Shown: in pieces, positions 32,636-42,622 of the stretch | Numbering within the stretch: the stretch's first letter is position 1 | Layout: each line of letters starts with the position of its first letter | Source: Anastrepha obliqua | Taxonomy: Eukaryota > Arthropoda > Insecta > Diptera > Tephritidae | Assembly: GCF_027943255.1 (NCBI RefSeq) | Contig: NC_072895.1 | Location: 26,758,001-26,822,000, forward strand | Length of the DNA stretch: 64,000 bases | Direction: 5' to 3' | The notes under the pieces: model-generated | What the model saw: the letters and a program-made list of their open reading frames with translations, nothing else | What the model was told of the DNA's origin: nothing | Databases searched by the model: none | Program-made: the position numbers and the translations under genes

Positions 32636-35600
32636 CAACCACCCCCAGCCGCTCTCGAGTTTTTGCATAAAATACGCGAAGTCATCGCCATAGCGAAGTA
32701 TAAAATGGCCACCAAACGCTATCAGCCTTCACTTATTATGATACCCGAGGAAGGCACGATGCGCTCAGACACGCCCTCTATTTACAGCTCGCACAGACAG
32801 CAATCGCCTTCCGAATGTCAAGGCTGTGCCAATAACCGTTGCAGCGGGCACGTGAAAAATTGTGGCGATAAGCGCAACAGCATTGAGAAATGGCTGCAAA
32901 CGGTTACCAGCAATGAAGAGAGTGGCGGCACTAATGAGTCACAAAATACCGGCGGCACCAGCGAACAATCGAGTAAGTTACAGCAACATCAGCATAGCGG
33001 AAACACTCGTCGGCCGTCACCGAAGATGGCCTCACCCTCACACGGAGGTCGTGCACATAGTCGCAGTGGCCAACGCAGTCCCCTACCTAAGGAGGTGGCG
33101 CCGCCAAAACAGCGTCCTCCACCACCCCCTACATCCAGTGGCAATTCCAATGATGGCAGAGCTAAAGGTGCGCGCAATAGCGCCATGGCTATTGAGTCAC
33201 CTTTGAACGCCATTGAAGTTACGCCCAGTACTTCTTCGGTTTCATATCAGCTTTATTGCACAAGCCTTGCTACCGGTCCGTCTGTCACTATACCTGTTAA
33301 TCGCAACTACAGCAAGTCATTCTCTGCGCTTTCGGCTGCTGCCAGTTTGTATGGTTTCGCAGAGACAGGCAGCGAGATTTACAATAATCCCAAGTTTATG
33401 CTACATGACTCGCCTTCGCCCTCCCCGCGCAGTCGCAACTCTTCCTCGCACCGTTCAAAGTCTTCTTCGGCGCGTAAGCGGAGCGAAATTGTGGATCTAT
33501 ATGATCCCTCAGCACACAGTTCCGTTGAATGTCGACAGTACGACTTGCTGCGAAATGTAAAACAGTTGCCCGAAACTATGTGCGATGCGCTCAATCGTGA
33601 GTATAATGCAGCTTTTAGTGCCACTACCGGCTTTCATTTGGATATACCAACACCGGACTATGATAGCACAATCGAGAAAAAAATCAAAGACATCTACAAT
33701 AACACGCAAAGCAGCGGACCTTCTGTGCCAACACCCGATTACAGCACTTTAAGTCGTAAGTCGCTCAAGCAATTTCAGCCCGACTCGCCCATTTATAGAC
33801 GAAAGTCGCCACAATACCTCATTGTCGATTACGAAACGGATAGTCTCGAGCGATTGGAGGCAACAAAGCGCAAAAGCTCACAATCCTCTTCATCACCATC
33901 CTCGGATGTAAGCTCCCAGCTCAGTCCCAGCCTGAGCACCGCACTGCCACTTGAAGAAGAGCTGGAAATTAGCCACACAGTCTACGACAAGTCAAGTGGG
34001 TTTCGTCCAGAGGCTGATATAAAGAAGAAACCGCTCAACAAGTCGGACAGTAACAGCAGCAAGCAAAAAGAAATAGCAGCGCGCATCAAATACGACACTC
34101 CGTTTCGTGGTAGCATGACAATCGAGGTGGAGCACGAGCCACAGTCTGATATCGAACGCTCTACAGACAGCGATCAGTTCGAACCCGATACATTAGATCG
34201 CAAGCCGAAGAAGCAAAGCTTCTGCGATGTAAATGCTTGGCCGGTACAGCCTTTAAAAAAAGTGCAAAATGGCGAACAGCTAAATAACCACGCATCACCC
34301 CCGGGTTTAGGCGGGCACGAACAGCATCAAGGCTCCCTCTCACAACTGAGCATAACTCAGTCATCGTTTATGTTGTGCACGAATAGTTCCATACGCAGTC
34401 AGAGCAGTCATGCCAGCGAACATACGCCGACTTACGAGAGTCATGTGGAATTGCGTGGTGCCGAAAAAGTGAAGGATATGGATGCAGAGCGCCGGCCCAG
34501 CATCAGCAGTTTGCGCAAGATTTACCAATCGCCGTTGGTAAGACAAAATAGTCAGTCGAGCTGCAAATGTGGCGGACAGTATGCCAGCGCACAGGAACTG
34601 GAACTAAATAGTGAACATGGACGTTTGCTAACGCTTGAGGCTAAACAAAAGCGGCGACAGCAGATCGTTGAACAGCCAGTAGCACCACCGCCTGCCGTTG
34701 AGATCTCAAATGATGTACCTAATAAGACGACTATAAAAATTAGTACACCGAAAGGACGACGCATGGCGGAGGCCGCAGTGGTTAGTCCGCAAGTGCACAA
34801 TGCGCGTCGTTCACCATCGCCGCCGCCACCGCCACTTAAGAACCGCGCGGTTTCACCCAATAGTTTCTACGAGCTGACAAAAAACGTAAAGGCTCCGCCT
34901 TCACCAACGCACACACCAAGCCAAACGCACTCGCCCACACCCAACAGCACACTGAACAGTACAATTACCAACAAAACGAGCTCTTCATGTATAGGACAGA
35001 AGAAACGTATCAGTCGTTCACCACCACCACAACCACCACCTCCACCTCCCAGTTCCGCCTCCACCACGTTAACAAGTCAGCGGAGTCACGCCTCCACGCA
35101 GCACTCGCAACACGGCCACCACTATCAGAACCACAATCAGCATCACTACGTACATCACTCCACCACCAGCACTAACGCCACGGAAGAGGAAACGGCGAGC
35201 AACCACAGCGAATCCACCGAGATCACGGGCGTATCCGATAATCTGGCTAATTCAGAATTCGGCGGCTCATGCAACAACACGCTCTCCAGCGTGGCACATG
35301 ATGGCCAAAGAGACAAACTAGATCCAGCCGAATCGCAGGATCACTTAAGCAGCCGACGTAGTAGTGTCAGCAACAGCAACACCAATAAAAGTAGCAACAA
35401 ATTCACTAGTGTCAAGCAAATAGACTCCCCACCACCCAAACTAAAGTCACAACGCATCGAAAACGATTACGGCGCAATGTTCAATACACAAATCAATGGC
35501 TTGCGTAGTGACTACAGCCTTACAAAATACTTGAACCGTCGGAAGACGCATGACTCCACCGAAGAGGAGCAAAACAACTGCAACGATTTCGATTCACAGC

Positions 35601-36721
35601 TGGAGGCGAACAATAATATCAGTAATGTCAAGAATAACGAGGTAGATAGCAGTAAATCCGATAAGCTTTCGATCGGCTCGCGCTCGAACCGTAGCAGTAG
35701 TCGGCTCTCCGATCGCACCAAGGAGTTGTATCGGAATGCTGGCGTCCCCGTGGGTATAGCGTATCCACAGCGCAGCACCGCATCAAATAACAATAGCGCG
35801 AATTCCACACCACCGCCGCCGCCAACGCCAACCAATGCCGTTCAAACCGTCTATCACTGCGAAATCGAACCCGCGCAGTTGACACATGGCATGCAAATAG
35901 CGATGGGCTTGAAAGATCGCGCAAAGAAGGCGAAAGATCTCAAGAATGCATGGAAAAAATTCGTCAGTATGGCTGCGTCCAAATTCAGTCCCACACATAG
36001 TCCGGCGCCACCTTACGACAAGAAACCGCCTAGCTTTTTGGAGGTGCTCGATCGCGACGAGGGCATCTCCTCTCTCATCGACGAACACCCACGCGTTTCG
36101 ACACCCAAGAGTAGCTACTCGGCACCTGCCTCGCAAAACTACTACGAACAACGTTTCGGACCACGCCTACAAGAAATGGATAGTGGCTATATGAGCGCCG
36201 ACTCAGCCGAAGTGTACAAGCGCAGCTTTTACGATCGCTACAATTTCAAAAAAATGTCCGGTCGCGATCGTATCATACGCATAGACACAATTGAAGACAA
36301 TTCAGATGGTGGCAGCACGCTAACTGACCGCCATAACGGTATTGCGGCATCAGCACGACGTGGCAGCATCTTGGATAGCAATCGTTTTGAGGACTTCGAA
36401 CATATGGGCGAACCACCCGAAAATGAGCTAGCCGCAATGAGACGCAAAGCGGTGCACGAGCCGCTGGAGGCGGACACCAGCGATGCGGAGTCCGATAAGA
36501 CGCTGACGCAGTCGAGTGGTGGGCGTGGCACAACACGAAATCTAGATGCTTTGAATGTATACTCGTCGGAGGAGGAGGAGGAACAGCAAGAACGCGGACA
36601 GAGTCCATCGTATGGCTCTTCGGAGACAGATGGCGAAACAAATGCGGAAGATATGTGGGAGTCGGGTGCAGAGAGTATTGAAACCCACTCGGTGCTGTAC
36701 AAAAATGTGAGGAAAAGTTGA
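32636..36721 (+). CDS. sha: shavenoid terminal coding exon, large disordered tail
   Basis: A 4,086-bp exon after acceptor ATCACTTCAG, opening QPPPAALEFLHKIREVIAIA and running 1,361 residues to a TGA at 36721. Drosophila sha is needed for actin-based wing-hair and denticle outgrowth (from literature memory). Visible features, in order: the helical start; proline-rich stretches suited to SH3/EVH1 partners (KQRPPPPPTSSG, SPPPPPLKNRAVSP, RSPPPQPPPPPPSSAS, STPPPPPTPTN); a His-rich run HGHHYQNHNQHHYVHH; a basic helix LKDRAKKAKDLKNAWKKF followed by VSMAASKFSP; SGRDRIIRIDTIEDN; and an acidic end SSEEEEEQQERGQ. Most of the rest is low-complexity Ser-rich and probably phosphorylated. The frame is the only one kept by the splice junction. 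Many reverse frames here are artefacts of GC-rich codons. Confidence 0.9.
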   Translation, partial: QPPPAALEFLHKIREVIAIAKYKMATKRYQPSLIMIPEEGTMRSDTPSIYSSHRQQSPSECQGCANNRCSGHVKNCGDKRNSIEKWLQTVTSNEESGGTNESQNTGGTSEQSSKLQQHQHSGNTRRPSPKMASPSHGGRAHSRSGQRSPLPKEVAPPKQRPPPPPTSSGNSNDGRAKGARNSAMAIESPLNAIEVTPSTSSVSYQLYCTSLATGPSVTIPVNRNYSKSFSALSAAASLYGFAETGSEIYNNPKFMLHDSPSPSPRSRNSSSHRSKSSSARKRSEIVDLYDPSAHSSVECRQYDLLRNVKQLPETMCDALNREYNAAFSATTGFHLDIPTPDYDSTIEKKIKDIYNNTQSSGPSVPTPDYSTLSRKSLKQFQPDSPIYRRKSPQYLIVDYETDSLERLEATKRKSSQSSSSPSSDVSSQLSPSLSTALPLEEELEISHTVYDKSSGFRPEADIKKKPLNKSDSNSSKQKEIAARIKYDTPFRGSMTIEVEHEPQSDIERSTDSDQFEPDTLDRKPKKQSFCDVNAWPVQPLKKVQNGEQLNNHASPPGLGGHEQHQGSLSQLSITQSSFMLCTNSSIRSQSSHASEHTPTYESHVELRGAEKVKDMDAERRPSISSLRKIYQSPLVRQNSQSSCKCGGQYASAQELELNSEHGRLLTLEAKQKRRQQIVEQPVAPPPAVEISNDVPNKTTIKISTPKGRRMAEAAVVSPQVHNARRSPSPPPPPLKNRAVSPNSFYELTKNVKAPPSPTHTPSQTHSPTPNSTLNSTITNKTSSSCIGQKKRISRSPPPQPPPPPPSSASTTLTSQRSHASTQHSQHGHHYQNHNQHHYVHHSTTSTNATEEETASNHSESTEITGVSDNLANSEFGGSCNNTLSSVAHDGQRDKLDPAESQDHLSSRRSSVSNSNTNKSSNKFTSVKQIDSPPPKLKSQRIENDYGAMFNTQINGLRSDYSLTKYLNRRKTHDSTEEEQNNCNDFDSQLEANNNISNVKNNEVDSSKSDKLSIGSRSNRSSSRLSDRTKELYRNAGVPVGIAYPQRSTASNNNSANSTPPPPPTPTNAVQTVYHCEIEPAQLTHGMQIAMGLKDRAKKAKDLKNAWKKFVSMAASKFSPTHSPAPPYDKKPPSFLEVLDRDEGISSLIDEHPRVSTPKSSYSAPASQNYYEQRFGPRLQEMDSGYMSADSAEVYKRSFYDRYNFKKMSGRDRIIRIDTIEDNSDGGSTLTDRHNGIAASARRGSILDSNRFEDFEHMGEPPENELAAMRRKAVHEPLEADTSDAESDKTLTQSSGGRGTTRNLDALNVYSSEEEEEQQERGQSPSYGSSETDGETNAEDMWESGAESIETHSVLYKNVRKS

Positions 36722-36962
36722 GGAAGATGACTTCAGAAGGAGGATGACCAAGAAAGTAGTGAAAGGAAAAACTAGGCTTAGTCGATTTAAAGTTTAATTT
36801 AGTTTTAGTTGTAAAGTAATCGAAAACTTTGGCAACTCTGTGCAATATGCTTGGCTACACTGTAAGTGCAATAATTTAGGTGCAATCTGAAGTAACGGTG
36901 CAATAACAAACAGACTTTTTACTGAAAAGAAAAAAATGATGTAATTTAGTTAGTTCATTTAG

Positions 36963-36968
36963 AATAAA
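36963..36968 (+). terminator. Possible poly(A) signal
   Basis: AATAAA 242 bp after the sha stop codon. First of three candidates; no cDNA evidence. Confidence 0.35.
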
Positions 36969-37069
36969 AAGTAGTAAATGTTTTTTTATTTAGATTTTAG
37001 ACGAACAATGTGATATTTTTCCGTTGTCTTTGGCCGGAAATGTGCAATCAATAATTAGCCAATAAGTGC

Positions 37070-37075
37070 AATAAA
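37070..37075 (+). terminator. Possible poly(A) signal
   Basis: AATAAA about 350 bp after the sha stop codon, within AGTGCAATAAAAGC. Confidence 0.35.
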
Positions 37076-37618
37076 AGCAATATTTAATTAGCATTTAACC
37101 ATTCGTAGTGGGTAGGAAATTTGCAAAGGACTAACCAAGTAAAAATTAGGCATTTATTCAGTAGCATTTTTGTGTATTTAGGCATACGAATATTTTTAAG
37201 GTAAACAATGCATCCGCAGCTATGAATTCCAAATAGTTAAGTGAAACTCTGCCACGGTCTTGGGGCGTTGGCAAGAGATTTTAGTTCATATTTTGCTACA
37301 TTTACACTTTGACTTTAATGTAGCTAACTTTTGTACTTCACCTGTATGTATTTAGTAAAGACAAATATTTTAAAACCACTCAAAACGTGAACTTTTTTGC
37401 AATAATTTTACTATGCATAGAAAGTTTTAACTTTGATGTGAACAAAAAACGAGTTCAACAGAAAAAGAGTAGTCGGTAACTAGTTAGTATTTCACCAACC
37501 TTCTTATGCATATATGTATTTATATGTGTGCGCAATCGTATATGACCTTTTAGCAAATTTTTAAGATAAGTATAATTTAGAAAAAGAAACTAAGTTAATT
37601 ATGTGCTCGAATATGTCT

Positions 37619-37624
37619 AATAAA
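37619..37624 (+). terminator. Possible poly(A) signal
   Basis: AATAAA about 900 bp after the sha stop codon, followed within 25 bases by a T-containing stretch (TTTTGTTGG). The most distal candidate. Confidence 0.35.
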
Positions 37625-37640
37625 AGAGAATTAACTTACC

Positions 37641-37955
37641 TCATTTTGTTGGTGCTTTTATCTGCGGTAATAACAATAAATGGACTTCCAGTAATTAGTT
37701 TTGAAAGATACAAAAAACAGGAAATCCAAAGTCATCAGACATCAAAATACATAAAGCAGTAATTAAAGGTGATTTCAAATGTGATCTAAGATGTCAGCCA
37801 TCTTGAGCTACTTAATAAATCCGCGATGACCGTTTGAGGCCCTATGTTTCATCTAGGAACTATGGGAAAATATATATATACCTTTTAAAAAAGCTACTTT
37901 TTTCAGAGAAAATTCTGAAGAAAAAGTACTTAACAGTATAAAAATTGTGCCAATG
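37641..37955. other. No recognisable feature
   Basis: Intergenic AT-rich DNA between the sha 3' end and retroelement debris. Confidence 0.4.
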
Positions 37956-37959
37956 GCTT

Positions 37960-38050
37960 GTAGAAGCTCCATCAGTTAAAATCTACACAGAAGGATCAAA
38001 AACGAATACCGGTGTAGAATCAAAGTTATGTTTTTGTTGTTGTTGTTGAA
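37960..38050 (+). pseudogene. RNase H scrap plus (TTG)n
   Basis: The + strand reads SVKIYTEGSKTNTGVESK, the first motif of a jockey-type RNase H (normally YTDGSK; here Asp is Glu). It stops at a (TTG)n run at 38031-38048. Confidence 0.55.
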
Positions 38051-38143
38051 GTGATTGAGTATTTCCACTGAAATAATCCTTATTTTAGTGACCAGCACCG
38101 TTTTACTACCAATGTCCTCGTGTGATGATGTCTTCTTTTCTGG

Positions 38144-38907
38144 TTTTTTTAAGTGGAACTTATTAGGCGTCGATAGGCAAGGCGAGAAAGGAGAGTAAAA
38201 TTTCAAGGCCATGCAACGTTTTGGGCATTTTCGTTTCGCGAGAGAGAAAAAAGATATAACGTAGAGGAAAAGGAGAGAGAGAGCTACACCTTATATATAT
38301 TTTAGATACACTTTAGGCTATTTATCCTGAGTTTTTTCTTGTGGTTGCTAATATCTAGTGAGAAAAAACACTGCCTACTTTTTGGCGCTTGTTTGTTGGT
38401 GCAAATTTGTAGGAAATATATTTTTGGTGCCTACTTCTGGCGTTATATTATATATCCTTGGTGCCTACTGTTTGGGGCGTTTTTTGGTCCCAAGTTTTTT
38501 GGCGTTTGTTTTGTGAGCCTACTTTTTGGCGCTTACTTCCATTTCTTGGCTAGTGCTTGTGCGTACTATAAAGTGCTATCCATTCCGGCGTCGAATTTAT
38601 TTGTATTCCCTTGCGATAATTTGTGCCGTTGCCGCGGTCCTGGAATCGCTGTGTTAGTGCGGGTGATAAACGCTCGGAGTAGTGCGCGTTGTTACCACGG
38701 TTTGTGTCCGGGTTTACCTACACCGGTCGACCCCTCTCCGTTTTTTGTAAATTTTGTGTATTTGTATTCTCTGCAAATGTTGAGAATTTATTTAGATATA
38801 TATTATTTCTCCCTCTCTCTCATTCTCTCTCGGGCCTCTCCGTCTTTCTTTGTCTGCCTTGAAAGTTTCACTACTGTTATGTGTACTAGGCTACACGCAC
38901 TTTTTTT
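38144..38907 (+). repeat. R repeat, copy 2
   Basis: Second complete copy of the unclassified R repeat, same strand as copies 1 and 3. It starts in a T-run with AAGTGGAACTTATTAGGCGT and ends with GTACTAGGCTACACGCAC and seven Ts. It includes TTATATATATTTTAGATAC (a TATA-like stretch at about 38290), four TGCCTACT...GGCG motifs (38370-38540) and the CT-rich tract near 38810-38835. Differences from copy 1 are scattered point changes and small gaps, so the copies are old or were transmitted separately. Confidence 0.85.
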
Positions 38908-38912
38908 CCTTC

Positions 38913-39245
38913 TCAGTCAGATCCATTTAGTGAGGTCCGCGTATAGAGCAGCAAATTCCTTATCTCGATGTCTGAGATCTCAATAATTTGCTGTAAGAAA
39001 TGCTTACCGAAAGAGCGCAGTCGTGCTCTAGCTAGCCCTGGACATTCACATAAGTAGTGGAGAAGACTTTCGTTCACCCCTTCCGCTTGGCAGCTTCTGC
39101 AGATGGGATTCAAGGGAAGGTTGAGTCTAGCTGCATCTGATCCCCTACTTTCCAATGACTTGTAAGGGTTGCAGTGATGCGTGAAATGTTTGGTCTCTTA
39201 TATGGTGGCAAAATATGGGCAGATTCGCTAAGGGTGCAATGCCGG
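38913..39245 (-). pseudogene. Jockey-like RNase H C-terminal tail
   Basis: The - strand frame 38913-39155 ends the protein with NPICRSCQAEGVNESLLHYL and CECPGLARARLRSFGKHFLQ, the Cys/His zinc-like end of RNase H-bearing non-LTR elements. Preceding residues NISRITATLTSHWKVGDQMQ lie in a second frame. It is inserted directly against the R repeat on the left and an R1-type fragment on the right. Confidence 0.75.
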
Positions 39246-39249
39246 TGAA

Positions 39250-40088
39250 AAACTCTGCAATCTGTGCAACGCACCTGCGCTCTCAGAGTCAGAACAGTAT
39301 CTGAAGCAGCGGTTTTAGTTATCAGCGGAACCATCCCTATAGGTATTCTAGCACAAAAGCGCAAACGGAGATGGGTGCCAAAAATCTCAGGAATCCCAGT
39401 GTCACGCTTTTCCGATATTAGAGTTCAAACGCTCACACTTTGGCAGGCAAGATGGAACTCTGAACGGTATGGTAGATGGACAGTGAAACTAATATCCGAT
39501 CTAAAAAAATGGGTAGAAAGAAAGCACTGTGAGGATAACTATTACCTCACACATATTTTGTCCGGACATGGGTCCTTTCGCAAGTATTTCTGGCGATTGG
39601 AAAAGGGAGCCTACCAAACTGCATATATGGAGAGACTGAGTATGATGATGCGGAGCAGACCTTCTTTAAATGCAAGATTTGGAACATAGAGAAAACAGCT
39701 CAGAAAACAGAGCTATTGGTGTATTTACACCTGCAGAAATAATCGACAAAAAGATGATAGACGAAGAAAAATGGAATGCCGTCGGAAACTTCGTGCAGGA
39801 TAATAACCGAAAAAAAGGAGCGTGAAATGGAAAGTTATGCTGAAGAGCATTGAGCATAGGTTGATCAAAACAGGCGACCCTGCACGCAGGCTGAGTGTAC
39901 TTTTTAGGACGCCGTCTTGGCTCTACCTCGAATCAATGCGGGAGCAGTCTCGGGATGGAGGGAAAAATTCAAGAGAAGAGGATATTTTTAGTAGAATCAC
40001 CACACACGTAGGAGCGCCGGTTACTATATAGTGCGAACGCATTTTTAACCCAACCTCACCGCCAAAACAAAAAAAAAAAAAAAAAAAA
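39250..40088 (+). pseudogene. R1-clade element 3' end with poly(A) tail
   Basis: The + strand starts at VQRTCALRVRTVSEAAVLVI, then SGTIPIGILAQKRKR, and runs to a C-terminal segment RYGRWTVKLISDLKKWVERK with HCEDNYYLTHILSGHGSF. Decayed frames follow to a 20-base A-run at 40069-40088. The tail type and VLSGHAYVQKY-like sequence match the opposite-strand remnant at 2816-3178. It is 5'-truncated, as is usual for target-primed insertions. Confidence 0.82.
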
Positions 40089-40412
40089 TATTTAATTTAT
40101 TTAATTTGTTAATGTTTTCTGCCCACTAGTTGTTAAAGGTTAAAAGTTCATGCCCCGAAATACTATTTGAAATGCCATTATTCTATGCTATTTAAAATCG
40201 ACATATTGCGACATTGGTTACCCGCATTCGCCTGACATACTTCAAATTTCAATAAATATTTATTGAAATATAAATTAATTCTTTAAGCATATTTCCTTGC
40301 GAAAGCAAGAGCCACCCTAATATTCAACATCTTCGAAAAGGTTGTAGAACTCACTACATAAAAGCTGCGAGAATATCTGATACACAAACCAAAAGCAACG
40401 GAAGCAGCAGCT

Positions 40413-40490
40413 AAGAACGTAAATCATAATTTGTGTAAATTTTTACGATCTTTGACTCAAGCGGTTACACGATAAATGATTTACGTTCTT
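40413..40490. repeat. 15-bp perfect inverted repeat
   Basis: AAGAACGTAAATCAT at 40413-40427 and its exact complement ATGATTTACGTTCTT at 40476-40490, with 48 bases between. It could form a stem-loop or mark a small decayed element. Confidence 0.75.
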
Positions 40491-40613
40491 CGATTCACGG
40501 GCTTTCGGTTTCGGTTCTTCGATGTTCTTCCAATTCATATTCCACGGTTTTACAAATTTTTAAATCGCGTTGCTGGAAATTTTTACACAAAATTACGGAA
40601 GCGTTACATTTTT

Positions 40614-40842
40614 TAAATATGCGAAAAACGAAGAAATCGGCTGTAAAAAAAATCGGTCAAATGAGCCTAAAGACTCACTAGTAGCAAGCTGGCTTGGCTA
40701 AATTCTTGGTGTTTCGAGCATTCGAGTTATATTTAGAATTTCGACTGAAAGAATTTACCCAGGGAAGATTGCTACTAGTGAGGCTTTAGGCTTATTTGAC
40801 CGATTTTTTTTTCAACAGATTTTTTTGGTTTTCACCTATTTA
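40614..40842. repeat. Foldback hairpin, about 95-bp arms
   Basis: The left arm (about 40614-40707) contains ATCGGTCAAATGAGCCTAAA and CTCACTAGTAGCAA. The right arm (about 40748-40842) contains the reverse complement, TTGCTACTAGTGAG and TTTAGGCTTATTTGACCGAT. Matching extends out to TAAATAT on the left and ATTTA on the right, with perhaps 80-85% pairing by eye, and a loop of about 40 bases. No coding capacity. Confidence 0.85.
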
Positions 40843-40849
40843 GCAGCTT

Positions 40850-41390
40850 TTTGCCATACTAGTTTTCAAAGTAAAGCAAAACAAAGCGAGCAACGCAAGC
40901 TAGCATTGAGCCGTCACCTTTAGTTTCTGCTTCCCACATCCGCTGAGCGCCGTTAACAACAAATTCATTCATAAAAGCCGGCCGCTTACTTTTTCGCCAC
41001 AAGCCCAACCAAATCGATGAGTCGATAATGCGCTCCAGCAGCGCATTTTACAGCCGCTTGCGACGCACGTGAATCACCGCCACTTCAAGCTTGAACCGCA
41101 AACTGAATCGCGTCTCTTTGCTCGTACGAGTGCCATTCCAGCTTTCTAGCTGTTTGCGCGCTATGAACGCAGTTTCGGAAAGCAACTGTAAACAATGTTT
41201 TGAAACAAACGCAAATGCCAGTTGAGATGACACAACGAAGTGTGGGTGTATTTCTTAGAGGCAAAGCGCAAACGGCCCTCAACACCTCCGAGCGGTGAGT
41301 GATAGCCCAAATAAGGCAAATTCATGTGGGAAGTGAGCGCTGGCCGGTCGCAAAGCGGAGGTGTTGAGTTTGGAATACTGGCTTCAAAGT
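40850..41390 (+). promoter_or_regulatory. Non-repetitive block, possible promoter
   Basis: About 500 bp of more GC-balanced sequence with no match to other parts of the window. It includes AATCGATGAGTCGATAATGC near 41015. A perfect 13-bp inverted repeat is present, CTCAACACCTCCG (41278-41290) and CGGAGGTGTTGAG (41356-41368). This texture next to a UTR-like block suggests a promoter; no TATA or DPE is convincing. Confidence 0.35.
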
Positions 41391-41653
41391 CATTCAGTAT
41401 TTTTAGGCCAGCGAAAGAGTGTCAACTGTGATTTTAGTTAATTAAGTGAAGCTTTAATAATTTTTAGTGATTAACATTTTCGTAAACAAAGAAAATATCG
41501 TAAAAGTTAACAACAAATATTGCGGTAAATTAAATACAGCGCAGTGCAGTAAAGTCATAGACTTGAAAATTATAATAAAAATAAATATAAAAATCAAATA
41601 AATTTGGTAGAAATAATAGACTCGTACTGAATTGATCAAATAAAGTAAAGAAG
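41391..41653 (+). other. Possible non-coding first exon of a downstream gene
   Basis: Fly-like 5' UTR composition (AAAGTTAACAACAAATATTG, GCAGTGCAGTAAAGTCATAG), no ATG-led frame of note, and a good donor AAAGAAG|GTAAGG at 41653/41654. An initiator-like TTCAGTA lies at 41394. If real, the gene continues out of the window, because no coding exon follows on this strand before 64000. The evidence is compositional only. Confidence 0.35.
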
Positions 41654-41854
41654 GTAAGGTTTTCCAACTTAAATTTTGCACTTTGCTGATTTATGATGAG
41701 TATTTGCGTACTGTAGTGAGAATTAGTTTGCTATGGATAGGGGTGCGGGTTCATCAGGAAGGCCCAAAAAAAATTATTTTTCTTGATACCTTCTCTATCT
41801 ACTCACAAAAAAACAAATTGAAAAATTTATTAAATTCTTACTATCAGCTCAGTC

Positions 41855-42470
41855 CATAAGTTCGTGCGTTTTTCAAAGGTGGTTTTAAAATTAATAAAAA
41901 AGATGTTTAAAGTATTTATTAATCAATAATATATCTTCCTTCATTATTTAAAATGTCTTCCCAACGTTTAGGCAAATTTTGAATTCCCTGCTCAAAAAAT
42001 TGTTTGCCTTTGGAGCCAAAATACACTTCGATATCCCTTTTTATAGCTTCTTTTGAGGAGTAGGATGAGTAACAAGATCATATGGGATTGAAGTCCGCGG
42101 AAAAGATGATAATCACAATCACATTAGCTCTTGACGATAGCTGATGGGAATAATAATCAGCAGTTATCGTCTGCTTTGGTTCCAGAAGTTCATAATAAAC
42201 AATACCGGCCATATCCCATCAAATAGAGAGGATAATCTTCTTGCGGTGAAGGCCATCTCTAGGGGTCGGTTCTGGTGTTTCATTTTTATCTAACCATTGG
42301 CGTTTGCGAACAGAATTATTGTAAAGGACCCGTTTTTCATCATCAGTAACGATACGGTTCAAAAAACTTTCATTTTCAAGCCGTTGTAGCAGCTGAGAAC
42401 ACACATTATCTCTCTGCTGAAAGTTGGCGACGGAAAGTCTATGCGGAACTATAAACGGAAAATTAATTTC
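41855..42470 (-). pseudogene. Mariner-like fragment (SETMAR type)
   Basis: On the - strand, 42219-42404 reads LLQRLENESFLNRIVTDDEK and then QWLDKNETPEPTPRDGLHRK, the first catalytic Asp region of mariner transposases like that in SETMAR. The C-terminal stretch lies at 41930-42060 in other frames. TCAGTCCATAAGTTCGTGCG near 41848 resembles a mariner end. Broken and internally deleted. Confidence 0.7.
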
Positions 42471-42622
42471 TTAAAAATAAATAGAAAGGAAAAATTTAAA
42501 AAATCGGAAAAAATTCATCGCGACTTCTTTGACAGCTATGGACAATGGAACATGACACAAAAGCTATGTGTTTGCGCACCAAAATTCCCTAAGAAATCGA
42601 TTGCCTCACAATTTGTGGTCTA

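Larger units (their letters stand above)
36722..37640 (+). other. sha: sha 3' UTR (extent uncertain)
   Basis: AT-rich sequence after the sha stop without transposon matches. Possible poly(A) signals AATAAA occur at 36963-36968, 37070-37075 and 37619-37624, so the UTR could be about 0.27, 0.37 or 0.92 kb. Repeated GTGCAATA-type words (for example near 36840-36905 and 37066) are a feature of the first half. Confidence 0.55.

Noticed and set aside
32663..32665. Start of sha at TTG 32663
   Set aside because: This is an internal codon. The frame continues upstream to the acceptor at 32635 and joins earlier exons in phase.
32989..36845. Long open frames on the - strand and in other + frames within the sha terminal exon (for example 36273-36845 and 34552-34860)
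   Set aside because: They mirror the Ser/Pro-rich coding strand, lack domains, and have no splice or start context. The sense frame is fixed by the splice junction.
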